A stretch of DNA of 64,000 nt from Sphingomonas sp. R-74633 (GTDB lineage Bacteria > Pseudomonadota > Alphaproteobacteria > Sphingomonadales > Sphingomonadaceae): assembly GCF_013416555.1 (NCBI RefSeq), contig NZ_JACCFG010000001.1, positions 682,001 to 746,000 of the forward strand, read 5' to 3'. Position numbers and translations under genes: made by a program. Each line of letters begins with the position of its first letter. Within the stretch, counting starts at the first letter, position 1. The notes below the pieces were generated by a model. It did no database searches. It was not told the DNA's origin and saw nothing but the letters and a program-made list of their open reading frames with translations. Positions 17,682 to 25,629 of the stretch are shown here, piece by piece.

Positions 17682-18274
17682 GCGGCTGGCGCGAAGTGCC
17701 GACCCTCTCGGGGCGTCACGTCACGCTGCGCCCGATGCTGCGCGAAGATCGAGCCGGGCTGCTGCAGGCTTTCGAAGGGCTCCACCAGCTCTTCCACACC
17801 ACCGTGCCCGACGATACGAGCATCGATGGCTGGATGGACCGGATCGAAGGCGACACCGCCGCCGGCCGTGCCTTGCCGTTCACCGTGGTTGACGCCGAAG
17901 GGCGCATTGCAGGCGTCACGCGCTTCATGCGGATGAGCGAGGGGCATCGCCGGCTCGAGATTGGCGGGACGCTCTATTCTCCGCGTGTCCAGCGCACGGG
18001 ACTCAATACCGAAGCCAAATACATGCTGCTGCGCCACGCCTTCGAGGGGCTCGAGGTGAACTGCGTCCAGATTCGCACCGATTTCCTCAACCACGCCTCG
18101 CGCCGCGCGATCGAGCGGCTCGGCGCGCGGCTCGACGGCGTGCTGCGCGGCCATCTGATCCTGAAAGGGCATATGCGCGACAGCGTGGTCTATTCGATCC
18201 TCGCGCATGAATGGCCGGGCGTTCGCCGTAATATCGAGCTGCTGATGGCGCGCTATGAAGGAGAGACCGCATGA
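17678..18274 (+). CDS. GNAT-family N-acetyltransferase
   Basis: 198 residues with a RimJ/RimL-like GNAT fold: [17 protein letters not shown] at the N-terminus, [20 protein letters not shown] around the acetyl-CoA site, and [23 protein letters not shown] near the C-terminus. GTG start, overlapping the lolD stop by 4 bp. Ribosomal protein or small-molecule acetylation are both possible; the substrate cannot be read from sequence. Confidence 0.88.
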   Translation: MSGWREVPTLSGRHVTLRPMLREDRAGLLQAFEGLHQLFHTTVPDDTSIDGWMDRIEGDTAAGRALPFTVVDAEGRIAGVTRFMRMSEGHRRLEIGGTLYSPRVQRTGLNTEAKYMLLRHAFEGLEVNCVQIRTDFLNHASRRAIERLGARLDGVLRGHLILKGHMRDSVVYSILAHEWPGVRRNIELLMARYEGETA

Positions 18275-18750
18275 CCGCGATCACCGATATCCCCGTCACC
18301 ATGCCGGGTGGCGAGGCGACCACGCTCGCCGATCACGCCGGCGAAGTGCTGCTGATCGTCAACACCGCCTCGAAATGCGGCTTCACTCCGCAATATGAGG
18401 GCCTCGAAGCGCTTTATCGCAAGTACAAGGATCGCGGCTTTTCCGTGCTCGCTTTCCCTTGCAACCAGTTCGGCGCGCAGGAGCCGGGTGACGCCGCGGA
18501 GATCGCGAACTTCTGCTCGCTCAGCTATGACGTGACCTTCCCGGTCTATGCCAAGATCGACGTCAATGGCGACAATGCCGCACCCTTGTTCGAAGCACTG
18601 AAAAAGGCGGCGCCGGGCGTGCTGGGAAGCAAGGGCATCAAGTGGAACTTCACCAAGTTCTTGGTTGATCGCAGCGGCAACAAGGTCGAGCGTTTCGCGC
18701 CGACGACTAGCCCCGACGCGATTGGCCCCGAGATCGAGAAGCTGCTGTAA
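18271..18750 (+). CDS. glutathione peroxidase family protein
   Basis: 159 residues. Thiol peroxidase with the GPx signatures NTASKCGFTPQYEGLE (peroxidatic Cys), VLAFPCNQFGAQEPG (Gln and second Cys) and KWNFTKFLVD (Trp-Asn of the catalytic tetrad). Bacterial members usually use thioredoxin and reduce lipid or organic hydroperoxides. Last gene of the lolC-lolD-GNAT-gpx run (ATGA overlap). Its 3' end overlaps the convergent gene by about 44 bp. Confidence 0.93.
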   Translation: MTAITDIPVTMPGGEATTLADHAGEVLLIVNTASKCGFTPQYEGLEALYRKYKDRGFSVLAFPCNQFGAQEPGDAAEIANFCSLSYDVTFPVYAKIDVNGDNAAPLFEALKKAAPGVLGSKGIKWNFTKFLVDRSGNKVERFAPTTSPDAIGPEIEKLL

Positions 18751-19171
18751 GCCGTCCCGGCGCCGGCAACAGACGCACCGGCTGCGGTGCCGGCCGGGCA
18801 GGGCGACGCAGCCCATCGAAGATGCTTGCCATCACGAAGCGGCTGGTGAGGCCGAGCAGCATCGCTGCGCCGGCCCGGTGCGGTCGAGCGCGGCGCTGGC
18901 CGAATTCGATTGCGCTGCCGTCACGCGGACGATGCCGGCGCGGGGCAGGGGCCAGGGCCATGCGCTCGGCCACAGCTGCGGCGCTGGCGCCGGTCGCCCG
19001 ACGACGCCAGACCACTTTCTGGCCGGCGGGGACCTCCGCCCATTCCTCGGCGTCGATCGGCCGAAGCAGATCATCGCCGCAGCGGATGCAGATCGAGAAC
19101 TCGGTCTCGCCATTGCGATAATGAGTCGGCATCGCGGCGTGACCGAGCAGATGGCAGCGCAGCGCGCCCAT
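18707..19171 (-). CDS. small CxxC-containing protein coupled to a MraZ-like gene
   Basis: 154 residues, family without a name known to me. The N-terminal half has LRCHLLGHAAMPTHYRNG and FSICIRCGDDLLRP, a Cys/His arrangement suggestive of a zinc ribbon, then VPAGQKVVWRRR. The C-terminal half is Arg/Pro/Ala-rich and low in structure. The ATG shares its A with the TGA of the upstream MraZ-like gene (TGATG), so translation is probably coupled. The 3' end overlaps the glutathione peroxidase gene antisense. Confidence 0.68.
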   Translation of the reverse strand: MGALRCHLLGHAAMPTHYRNGETEFSICIRCGDDLLRPIDAEEWAEVPAGQKVVWRRRATGASAAAVAERMALAPAPRRHRPRDGSAIEFGQRRARPHRAGAAMLLGLTSRFVMASIFDGLRRPARPAPQPVRLLPAPGRLTAASRSRGQSRRG

Positions 19172-19680
19172 CAGCGGCGGACCGGGCGGGCGCGGCGGCT
19201 GCCGGCGCGCGGGGCATGGCGGTGCGTCACCTGCCAGGTGGCAAGCTCGCGGAAGCGGCCATCGGTATGGGCCACGGCGAGCTGTGGATTCCAGATCTCG
19301 AACCGGTCGCCCGCGCCGACGACCAGTGCAACGCTTTCGATTCGGCCAAGATGGCGCATCACCGTGGGGAGCAGCAGGCCGTGCTCGCTGCGCGGCGCCA
19401 CCTCGACGATGCCGAACAGCCGGCGCATCCGCTCGTGATGCGCGCTGGCGTCGCGCCCGGCATCCTCGTCGGCCAGCCGCCAGCGCTCGGTGCGCGTGCG
19501 AATCTCGCCCAGATGTGATTTCGCATAACCGACCAGACACTGGTCGCGCTCATGCGTGGAAAGGAACAGCGGTTCGTCCGCCGAGGGGAGGCCGAGCGCC
19601 CGGGCGGTGGGTTCTGCCAACAGGACATTGCCGTCGGCGTCGACTTCGCAAAGCGCGCACCCCAGATATAGCGAACCCAT
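19171..19680 (-). CDS. diverged MraZ-like regulator, away from a cell-wall cluster
   Basis: 169 residues. MraZ-like features are the N-terminal MGSLYLGCALCEVDADGNV, the DQCLVGY motif (about 49-55), a middle FGIVEVAP strand with LLLPTVMRHLGRIESVAL, and GDRFEIWNPQL, each matching the two SpoVT-AbrB-like halves of MraZ. Several usually conserved residues are changed. ATG 19680 with SD AAGGGG (19685-19690). MraZ normally opens the dcw cluster; here no rsmH, ftsL or murE follows, so this looks like a paralogue. Confidence 0.7.
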   Translation of the reverse strand: MGSLYLGCALCEVDADGNVLLAEPTARALGLPSADEPLFLSTHERDQCLVGYAKSHLGEIRTRTERWRLADEDAGRDASAHHERMRRLFGIVEVAPRSEHGLLLPTVMRHLGRIESVALVVGAGDRFEIWNPQLAVAHTDGRFRELATWQVTHRHAPRAGSRRARPVRR

Positions 19681-19712
19681 TTTACCCCTTCCAACGCAAC
19701 GCGTTACGCTGA

Positions 19713-19733
19713 CTGTCCACAAACTTATCCACA
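19713..19733 (+). promoter_or_regulatory. two DnaA-box-like sites 12 bp apart
   Basis: A perfect consensus DnaA box TTATCCACA (19725-19733) is preceded in the same orientation by CTGTCCACA (19713-19721, 7 of 9 matches). They lie about 35 bp upstream of the MraZ-like gene start, in the region shared with the divergent gene at 19955. They may mark DnaA control of the promoter. Confidence 0.5.
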
Positions 19734-19954
19734 GGGTTAACGCACATCAACCAAAATATGCGCGGCAGGGCGTTTCTGACGCGAGACGAGGCGTGCGTGG
19801 GACGAGCTGGGCAGCCCGTCATGGGACGGTTGTTAAAACGACATTCATCGCAAACGCGGCATCGGCGTTGGGGATCGGCTTGAACGGGGCGAGAGGGGCA
19901 ACTAGAGGTGCCCCGAAAGCCCCCCGCTCTTTCCCCGTTTATGGAGAGTTTCGC

Positions 19955-21205
19955 ATGAACTTCGCTTCCAAGCTGGCGCTGGCCGCCGTGCTGTCGCTGG
20001 GCACCACTGCGCTTACCGTCGCGCCGGCGGCTGCGCAGAAGAAGGACGACAAGAAGGCCGACCCGAACGCGCTCAAGGTGAGCGACGACTTCCGCAAGGC
20101 TGCCGCCGCCGCTGAAGTCGCGGTCAAGGCCAAGGACTGGACGACCGCCGAGCCGCAGATCGTCGCCGCCGAAGCCGTGGCGAAGAATGACGACGAGAAA
20201 TATTATTCGGCATGGCTGCGCCTCCAGCTCGAGCTGGGCCGCGGCAACGAAGCCGGCCAGGCGATTCCGCTCCAGGTGCTTGCCGGCAATCCGCGCACGC
20301 CGCCGGAGAATGTCGGTCCCTACACCGCGCGCCTGAACTTCCTGCAGGGCAAGGCCGCCAATTCGGCGAAGAAGTACCCCGACGTCATCACCTACATGAC
20401 CAAGGCGCGTCAGCTCGGTGAGAAGAACATCGATATCTCGCTGATGATGGCGAACGCCTATGCCGCCATGGGCAAGAACGTCGAGGCGGCAGCCGAAGCG
20501 CGCAACTCGATCGAGTTCGCCAAGGCGAGCGGCCAGAAGGCGCCGGAAGCCTGGTATCAGTTCGCCATCCCGAAGGTGAATGCCAGTGGCAACCGCGATG
20601 CCACCGCGGACTGGCTGGCCTATTATCTGAAGGACTATCCGACGGTGAAGAACTGGCGCTGGGCGATGGAAGTGCTCGGCCAGGGCGCCAAGGGCACCGA
20701 TCGCAACGCCAAGATCGAGCGCATCGACCTGTATCGCCTGCGCCGCGGCACCAATGCGCTGGCCGATCGTGGCGACTATGCCGACTATGCCTATGTCGCG
20801 CAGTCCTCGGGCCTGCCCTGGGAGTCGATCTCGGTGATCGATGAGGGCCGCAAGGCCGGTAAGCTGCCGGCTACCGATCCGGACACCACCAAGATCTATG
20901 GTGCGGCCCAGGCCGGCGTGAAGAGCAGCCCGTCGCTCGACGCGCTGGTCAAGCAGGGTGGCGTCGATAACGCCGATGCGCTGCTCGCCGCCGGCGACAA
21001 CGCCCGTGCGCTGCAGCTCTATGATGCGGCGCTCGCCAAGGGCGGTGCGAATGCGGATGAGATCAACCTACACCGCGGCATCGCGCTGAGCCGTCTCGGC
21101 CGCAAGGATGAGGCGAAGACGGCGTTCGCGTCGGTGAAGACCGGCCCGTTCGTCAACGTCGCGCTGCTCTGGCAGGTCTCGCTCGAATCGCCGCCGCTCA
21201 GCTGA
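19955..21205 (+). CDS. exported TPR-like repeat protein
   Basis: 416 residues. A Sec signal peptide (NFASKLALAAVLSLGTTALT, AAAQ cleavage site) precedes a helical protein with TPR-like pairs, e.g. SAWLRLQLELGRGNEAGQA, ISLMMANAYAAMGKNVEAAA and ALLAAGDNARALQLYDAAL. It is probably periplasmic and scaffolding; no enzyme motif is seen. The ATG at 19955 has SD GGAGAG. The frame is open upstream but that part has no signal-peptide character. A strong terminator follows. Confidence 0.83.
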   Translation: MNFASKLALAAVLSLGTTALTVAPAAAQKKDDKKADPNALKVSDDFRKAAAAAEVAVKAKDWTTAEPQIVAAEAVAKNDDEKYYSAWLRLQLELGRGNEAGQAIPLQVLAGNPRTPPENVGPYTARLNFLQGKAANSAKKYPDVITYMTKARQLGEKNIDISLMMANAYAAMGKNVEAAAEARNSIEFAKASGQKAPEAWYQFAIPKVNASGNRDATADWLAYYLKDYPTVKNWRWAMEVLGQGAKGTDRNAKIERIDLYRLRRGTNALADRGDYADYAYVAQSSGLPWESISVIDEGRKAGKLPATDPDTTKIYGAAQAGVKSSPSLDALVKQGGVDNADALLAAGDNARALQLYDAALAKGGANADEINLHRGIALSRLGRKDEAKTAFASVKTGPFVNVALLWQVSLESPPLS

Positions 21206-21231
21206 GCGCGGCTTCGGCGGAAGCAATGGGA

Positions 21232-21260
21232 GGGGCGGCCGCGTGCCGCCCCTTTTCGTT
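21232..21260. terminator. intrinsic terminator, usable in the plus direction
   Basis: Stem GGGGCGGC/GCCGCCCC (8 bp, 21232-21239 and 21245-21252), then TTTTCGTTT. It lies between the convergent TPR and Lrp genes. Confidence 0.85.
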
Positions 21261-21722
21261 TCAGGCGACAGGAACGCCCGGCAGCGCCTTGGACGTGCGG
21301 ATGGTGAGCGAAGTCTTCACATGCTCGACATTCGGCGCCGGGGTGAGGCGCGTGGTCAGGATGTGCTGGAAGCTCTGCAGGTCCGGCGCGACGATCTTCA
21401 GGATGAAGTCGATCTCGCCGTTGAGCATGTGACATTCGCGGACTTCTGGAATCTCCGCCATCATCTGCTCGAAGGCGCGCAGGTCCGCTTCCGCCTGGCT
21501 CTTCAGGCTCACCATCGCGAATACCGTGAGGTTGTAGCCCAGGGCGGCGGGATCGAGGGCGGCATGATAGCCGGTGATTGCGCCTTGCTGCTCGAGTGCG
21601 CGGACGCGCCGGAGACACGGCGGCGCCGTCAGCCCAACACGTTCGGCAAGCTCGACATTGGTCATCCGGCCATTATCCTGCAGCAGGCCGAGAATCCGTA
21701 CGTCGATGTCGTCGAATCGCAT
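21261..21722 (-). CDS. Lrp/AsnC-family transcriptional regulator
   Basis: 153 residues. N-terminal winged helix (DIDVRILGLLQDNGRMTNVE, GLTAPPCLRRVRALEQQG) and C-terminal RAM effector domain (GYNLTVFAMVSLKS, VRECHMLNGEIDFILKIVA). Proteins of this kind form octameric discs that sense amino acids. ATG start at 21722 with an AT-rich upstream region. No amino-acid gene is adjacent, so the target is unknown. It may act globally. Confidence 0.92.
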   Translation of the reverse strand: MRFDDIDVRILGLLQDNGRMTNVELAERVGLTAPPCLRRVRALEQQGAITGYHAALDPAALGYNLTVFAMVSLKSQAEADLRAFEQMMAEIPEVRECHMLNGEIDFILKIVAPDLQSFQHILTTRLTPAPNVEHVKTSLTIRTSKALPGVPVA

Positions 21723-21903
21723 TTATGTTCCTTTTGGCTTTTGATTCGTTTCCGTGTGTTGCGTTTAGACATAATATAATTACGTCGCAACGCAATTGTC
21801 CCACAATGCGACGTGCCGAAATGGACGGTTCCGAACGGGCGTTTGGCGGGTTAAGGATTCGTTACGGCGCGCGTTGCAGCGTCGGGTAAAGGGTGGGCAC
21901 GCG

Positions 21904-24081
21904 TTGCGCTTCGACGACACATTGGAGACCGTGCTCGCTTCGGATTTGAGCACGCCCTATGGCGTCCAGTCCGCATGGCGCCAGCTCGTCGATCTGATCG
22001 GACGTCGTCGTGCAGTGGCGGGAAGTCGTGCGATGGGCGTGCTTCGCTCGATCCGCGATTCGGTGCCGCTGCCCGTCCGCGCCGCCAGCGCCCGCGCGCT
22101 CGAATTCGCCGATCCGCCACCGCCTTTGGTCCGTCTTTTCGGCCTGGACGAGCTTCAGGTCGCACTGCCCGTGCTGCGCAGCGCCCGGATGAATTCCGCC
22201 GAATGGATCCAGCTTCTGCCCGAGCTCGCGCCCGCTGGCCGCGCCGTGCTGCGCAACCGGCGCGACCTGAGCCCCGTGGTGCGCCGTGCGCTCGAGAGTT
22301 TCGGGCCGATCGATTTCGTGCTGCGCGACGAGACCGTGAAGGAAGTGCCGGCCGAAGCCGCGCCGCCGGAGACCGAAATCGTCGTTGAGGAAATCGTCGA
22401 GGCGGTTGCGATCGACTGGTCCGAAGTCGTCGATGCGGGCCCCGCCGAGGTTGAGCCGGTCGAAGTGGCGGCACCCGAAGCGGTAGAAGCGATCGCCCTG
22501 CCTGAGCCCGAGCCCGAACCGGTCGAAGAAACCGAAGCCAGATCGGTCGTTTATTGGAGTGCCACGACGCCGGCGCGCGACCAGAGCCTTTCCGCGTTGC
22601 TCGCCCGGTTGCCGGAGCCGGGCCAGCCCGCCCCTTCGGTTGTCGATAGTGCGGACGAAAGCGTCGTGGCGATCGAGCCTGAGGGCGCAATCGCGCCCGC
22701 AGTCGAAGCCGAGGATCTTTCCTTTGTCGCGCTCGCCGGCCTTGCGCCGTCGCTGAGCGCTGCGGCGGCGCAAGCCGTTGAAACCCCGAAAAATCCGATC
22801 CGCCCGATCCAATCCGGGACAGGCGAGTCACTCGTTTCCGCCGAAGCGATTGCGCCGCCCCGACCCGACGCGCAGGGTCCTGGCATGGATTACGGGGATG
22901 CACTGGTTGCGCAGAATGCGCAGCAACTCGCAGAAGGCGGGACGCAGGACGACGGCACATTCGAGATCGCCGAAGTCGTTGCGCGGATCGATGCATTCTG
23001 GCGCCATCGTGAGGAAACCGGTCCGGTCGAGCCGGCTGCGCTACGCCCCGCCGACGAATTCCGCTTCGAGACCGATGCCAAGGGCATGATCCGCTGGGTC
23101 GATGGCGTCAGCCGCGCGCCGCTGGTCGGCGTGTCGCTCGATAGCCAGGCCAGCCCGGGCGCGATCGAAGCTTCGCGCGTCGACGGCGTTGCCGCGGGTG
23201 CCTTCCGCCGCCGCGCCGGCTTCTCCAATGCCCGCCTTGCCGTCGAGGGCGAGTCGGACGCGGCGGGCGACTGGCTGATCTCGGCGATCCCGGTCTTCGA
23301 CCCCGCCAATGGCCGCTTCACCGGCTATCGTGGCACCGCACGGCGCCCGCGCGTCGACGAACGCGCCGAGCCGGTGCGCACCGCCACCGGCCCGTCGATG
23401 CCCGCCGATTCGCTACGCCAGCTCGTCCATGAGCTACGCACGCCGACCAATGCGATTGCGGGCTTTGCCGAGATGATCGAGGCCCAGATGCTTGGCCCGG
23501 TAGGGGATGCCTATCGTGACCGAGCCCAGGTGATCCGTTCCCAGGCGCGCGAACTGCTCGGCGCGATCGACGACATCGATCTCGCCGCGCGTATCGATAG
23601 CGCGGCGCTCTCGCTCGTGCCCGGCCAAATCTCCTTGCGCCCGGTCCTGGCTATGATCGTTGACGATCTTGCGCCGCTTTCGGAGCTGCGCGGCTCGGTG
23701 ATCGCGCTGCCGATCGCTGACCTCGCCGTCACTGGCGATCGCCGCGCGGTCGAGCGCCTGCTGGCCCGGCTCCTCGCCACGCTCGTCTCGGCGAGCGGGC
23801 AGGGCGAGCGCATCGGCGTCCATATGGCGGCCGAAGGCACCGATAAGGTAGCGATCACGATCGATCGCCCCCAGGCGCTGGCCGACTATCCAGGCGATCA
23901 GGTGCTCGACATCGATGACGAACGCGAGGACGCCACGCTTCTCGGCACCGGCTTCGCACTGCGTCTTGCCCGCAACCTCGCCCGCGAACTGGGCGGTGCG
24001 CTGGTGATCGGGCCGGAGAGCTTGACTTTGCGGCTTCCGGCCGCCGTAAACGAGCAGGTGGGCCAGGCACATCTGAACTGA
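21904..24081 (+). CDS. PAS-type histidine kinase with a degenerate ATP-binding domain
   Basis: About 725 residues with no clear membrane segment, so probably cytoplasmic. The N-terminal region (LRFDDTLETVLASD...) is followed by an acidic, Pro/Glu-rich linker (about 150-350), a PAS-like sensor (about 375-485), and a HisKA domain with an intact H-box LVHELRTPTNAI (His about 509). The HATPase region keeps GTGFALRLARNLARELGG. The N-box asparagine is absent (RLLATLVSAS), and no DxGxG motif is seen. Start taken as TTG 21904 with SD-like AAAGGG; an upstream TTG at 21796 is possible. The stop is 1 bp before the next gene. Confidence 0.78.
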   Translation: MRFDDTLETVLASDLSTPYGVQSAWRQLVDLIGRRRAVAGSRAMGVLRSIRDSVPLPVRAASARALEFADPPPPLVRLFGLDELQVALPVLRSARMNSAEWIQLLPELAPAGRAVLRNRRDLSPVVRRALESFGPIDFVLRDETVKEVPAEAAPPETEIVVEEIVEAVAIDWSEVVDAGPAEVEPVEVAAPEAVEAIALPEPEPEPVEETEARSVVYWSATTPARDQSLSALLARLPEPGQPAPSVVDSADESVVAIEPEGAIAPAVEAEDLSFVALAGLAPSLSAAAAQAVETPKNPIRPIQSGTGESLVSAEAIAPPRPDAQGPGMDYGDALVAQNAQQLAEGGTQDDGTFEIAEVVARIDAFWRHREETGPVEPAALRPADEFRFETDAKGMIRWVDGVSRAPLVGVSLDSQASPGAIEASRVDGVAAGAFRRRAGFSNARLAVEGESDAAGDWLISAIPVFDPANGRFTGYRGTARRPRVDERAEPVRTATGPSMPADSLRQLVHELRTPTNAIAGFAEMIEAQMLGPVGDAYRDRAQVIRSQARELLGAIDDIDLAARIDSAALSLVPGQISLRPVLAMIVDDLAPLSELRGSVIALPIADLAVTGDRRAVERLLARLLATLVSASGQGERIGVHMAAEGTDKVAITIDRPQALADYPGDQVLDIDDEREDATLLGTGFALRLARNLARELGGALVIGPESLTLRLPAAVNEQVGQAHLN

Positions 24082-24082
24082 C

Positions 24083-25102
24083 GTGGGAGAGGGGGCTCCC
24101 AGACGCGGCGGCTATCGCGTGCCGGTGCCCGATCCGGGCGCGCGGGTGCAGTGGCCGGAAGATTTCGGCACGCGCTTCACCATTTTCGTCGATACCGAGG
24201 AAGAGTTTGATTGGGGCGCTCCGCTGCGCTCGGACGCTGACGGCACCGGCCATCTCGCCGCGCTGCCGCCCGTCCATGCCCGTTTTGCCGCGTCGGGCGT
24301 GCCGCTCACCTATCTCGTCGACTATCCCGTCGCTTCCTCACCGCTGGCGATCGAGGTGCTGGGCGGCCTGATGGCCGACGGCCGCTCGGCGATCGGCACG
24401 CAGCTCCATCCCTGGGTGAACCCGCCCCTCGAGGAAGAAGTGAACGGGTTCAACAGCTTCACCGGCAACCTCCCGCTCGATTTGCAGCGCGCCAAGCTGG
24501 TGGCGCTTACCGATCAGGTGACTCGGGCGTTCGGCAAGCGCCCGATCGTCTATCGCGCCGGCCGCTACGGGATCGGCCCGGACACGCCGGCGTTGCTCGC
24601 CGAGCTCGGCTATCGGATCGATAGCTCGATGCGCGCGGGCTACGACTATTCGGCGGAAGGTGGCCCCGATTTCACTGCGGTGTCCAATCCTGCCTTCCAC
24701 CTCGGGGCGGGGCTGATCGAGTTGCCGTTCAGCACCGTGTTCACCGGCCACCTGCGTCGCCGCGGGGCAGGACTGCATCGGCGGCTCGGCCGCTTGCCGC
24801 GCGGGATTGGCATAGCGGCTCGGCTCGGGCTGCTCTCGCGCGTGGCGCTGACGCCGGAGGACATGCCGCTGCACGAAGCCAAGGAGGCCGTCCGCATCGC
24901 GCTGGGCGAGGGACTGCAGCTCCTCAACTTCGCCTTTCATTCCCCCTCGGTCGAGCCCGGCCACACGCCCTATGTACGCACGCAGGCGGACCTGGCGGCA
25001 TTCCTGCATTGGTGGGACGAGATGCTCGCGCTGCTCGACCGGTCGGGGGTGCGGGCCGCATCTGTGGATGAGATTGTTGCGGCGGCTTGCGGCCCGGCCT
25101 GA
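24083..25102 (+). CDS. polysaccharide deacetylase family protein (WalW-like)
   Basis: 339 residues in the NodB/CE4-like superfamily. TRFTIFVDTEEEFDWG holds an Asp/Glu-rich first strand, GTQLHPWVNPP and FNSFTGNLP follow, YRAGRYGIGPDT is conserved in WalW-type proteins, and LLNFAFHSPSVEPGHTPYVR carries a late His motif. It probably acts on a polysaccharide or oligosaccharide; the metal triad is not classical, so activity is uncertain. GTG start 1 bp after the kinase stop, so cotranslation with the kinase is likely. Confidence 0.8.
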   Translation: MGEGAPRRGGYRVPVPDPGARVQWPEDFGTRFTIFVDTEEEFDWGAPLRSDADGTGHLAALPPVHARFAASGVPLTYLVDYPVASSPLAIEVLGGLMADGRSAIGTQLHPWVNPPLEEEVNGFNSFTGNLPLDLQRAKLVALTDQVTRAFGKRPIVYRAGRYGIGPDTPALLAELGYRIDSSMRAGYDYSAEGGPDFTAVSNPAFHLGAGLIELPFSTVFTGHLRRRGAGLHRRLGRLPRGIGIAARLGLLSRVALTPEDMPLHEAKEAVRIALGEGLQLLNFAFHSPSVEPGHTPYVRTQADLAAFLHWWDEMLALLDRSGVRAASVDEIVAAACGPA

Positions 25103-25128
25103 CCTTCCGCTAGTGCCGGGTTGCTGGG

Positions 25129-25205
25129 GGGCCTGTAGCTCAATTGGTTAGAGCTGGCCGCTCATAACGGCTAGGTTGCGGGTTCAAGTCCTGCCGGGCC
25201 CACCA
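25129..25205 (+). tRNA. tRNA-Ile2 (anticodon CAT, lysidine-modified type)
   Basis: Complete cloverleaf with encoded CCA: acceptor GGGCCTG/CGGGCCC, D-arm GCTC/GAGC, anticodon stem GGCCG/CGGCT with loop CTCATAA (anticodon 25163-25165), T-arm loop TTCAAGT. C4-G69 and C5-G68 are TilS identity pairs of tRNA-Ile2, and they argue against elongator tRNA-Met. Confidence 0.9.
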
Positions 25206-25255
25206 GCATTGGCCTTGTGTCGGCGCCTCGTACCGCCTAGGGCCGCAATCCGCGT

Positions 25256-25629
<374 letters not shown>

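Noticed and set aside
19713-19733. Chromosomal replication origin
   Set aside because: Only two DnaA-box-like sites, no AT-rich unwinding region, and none of the usual neighbours (hemE, gidA, dnaA, parAB). A promoter site is more plausible.
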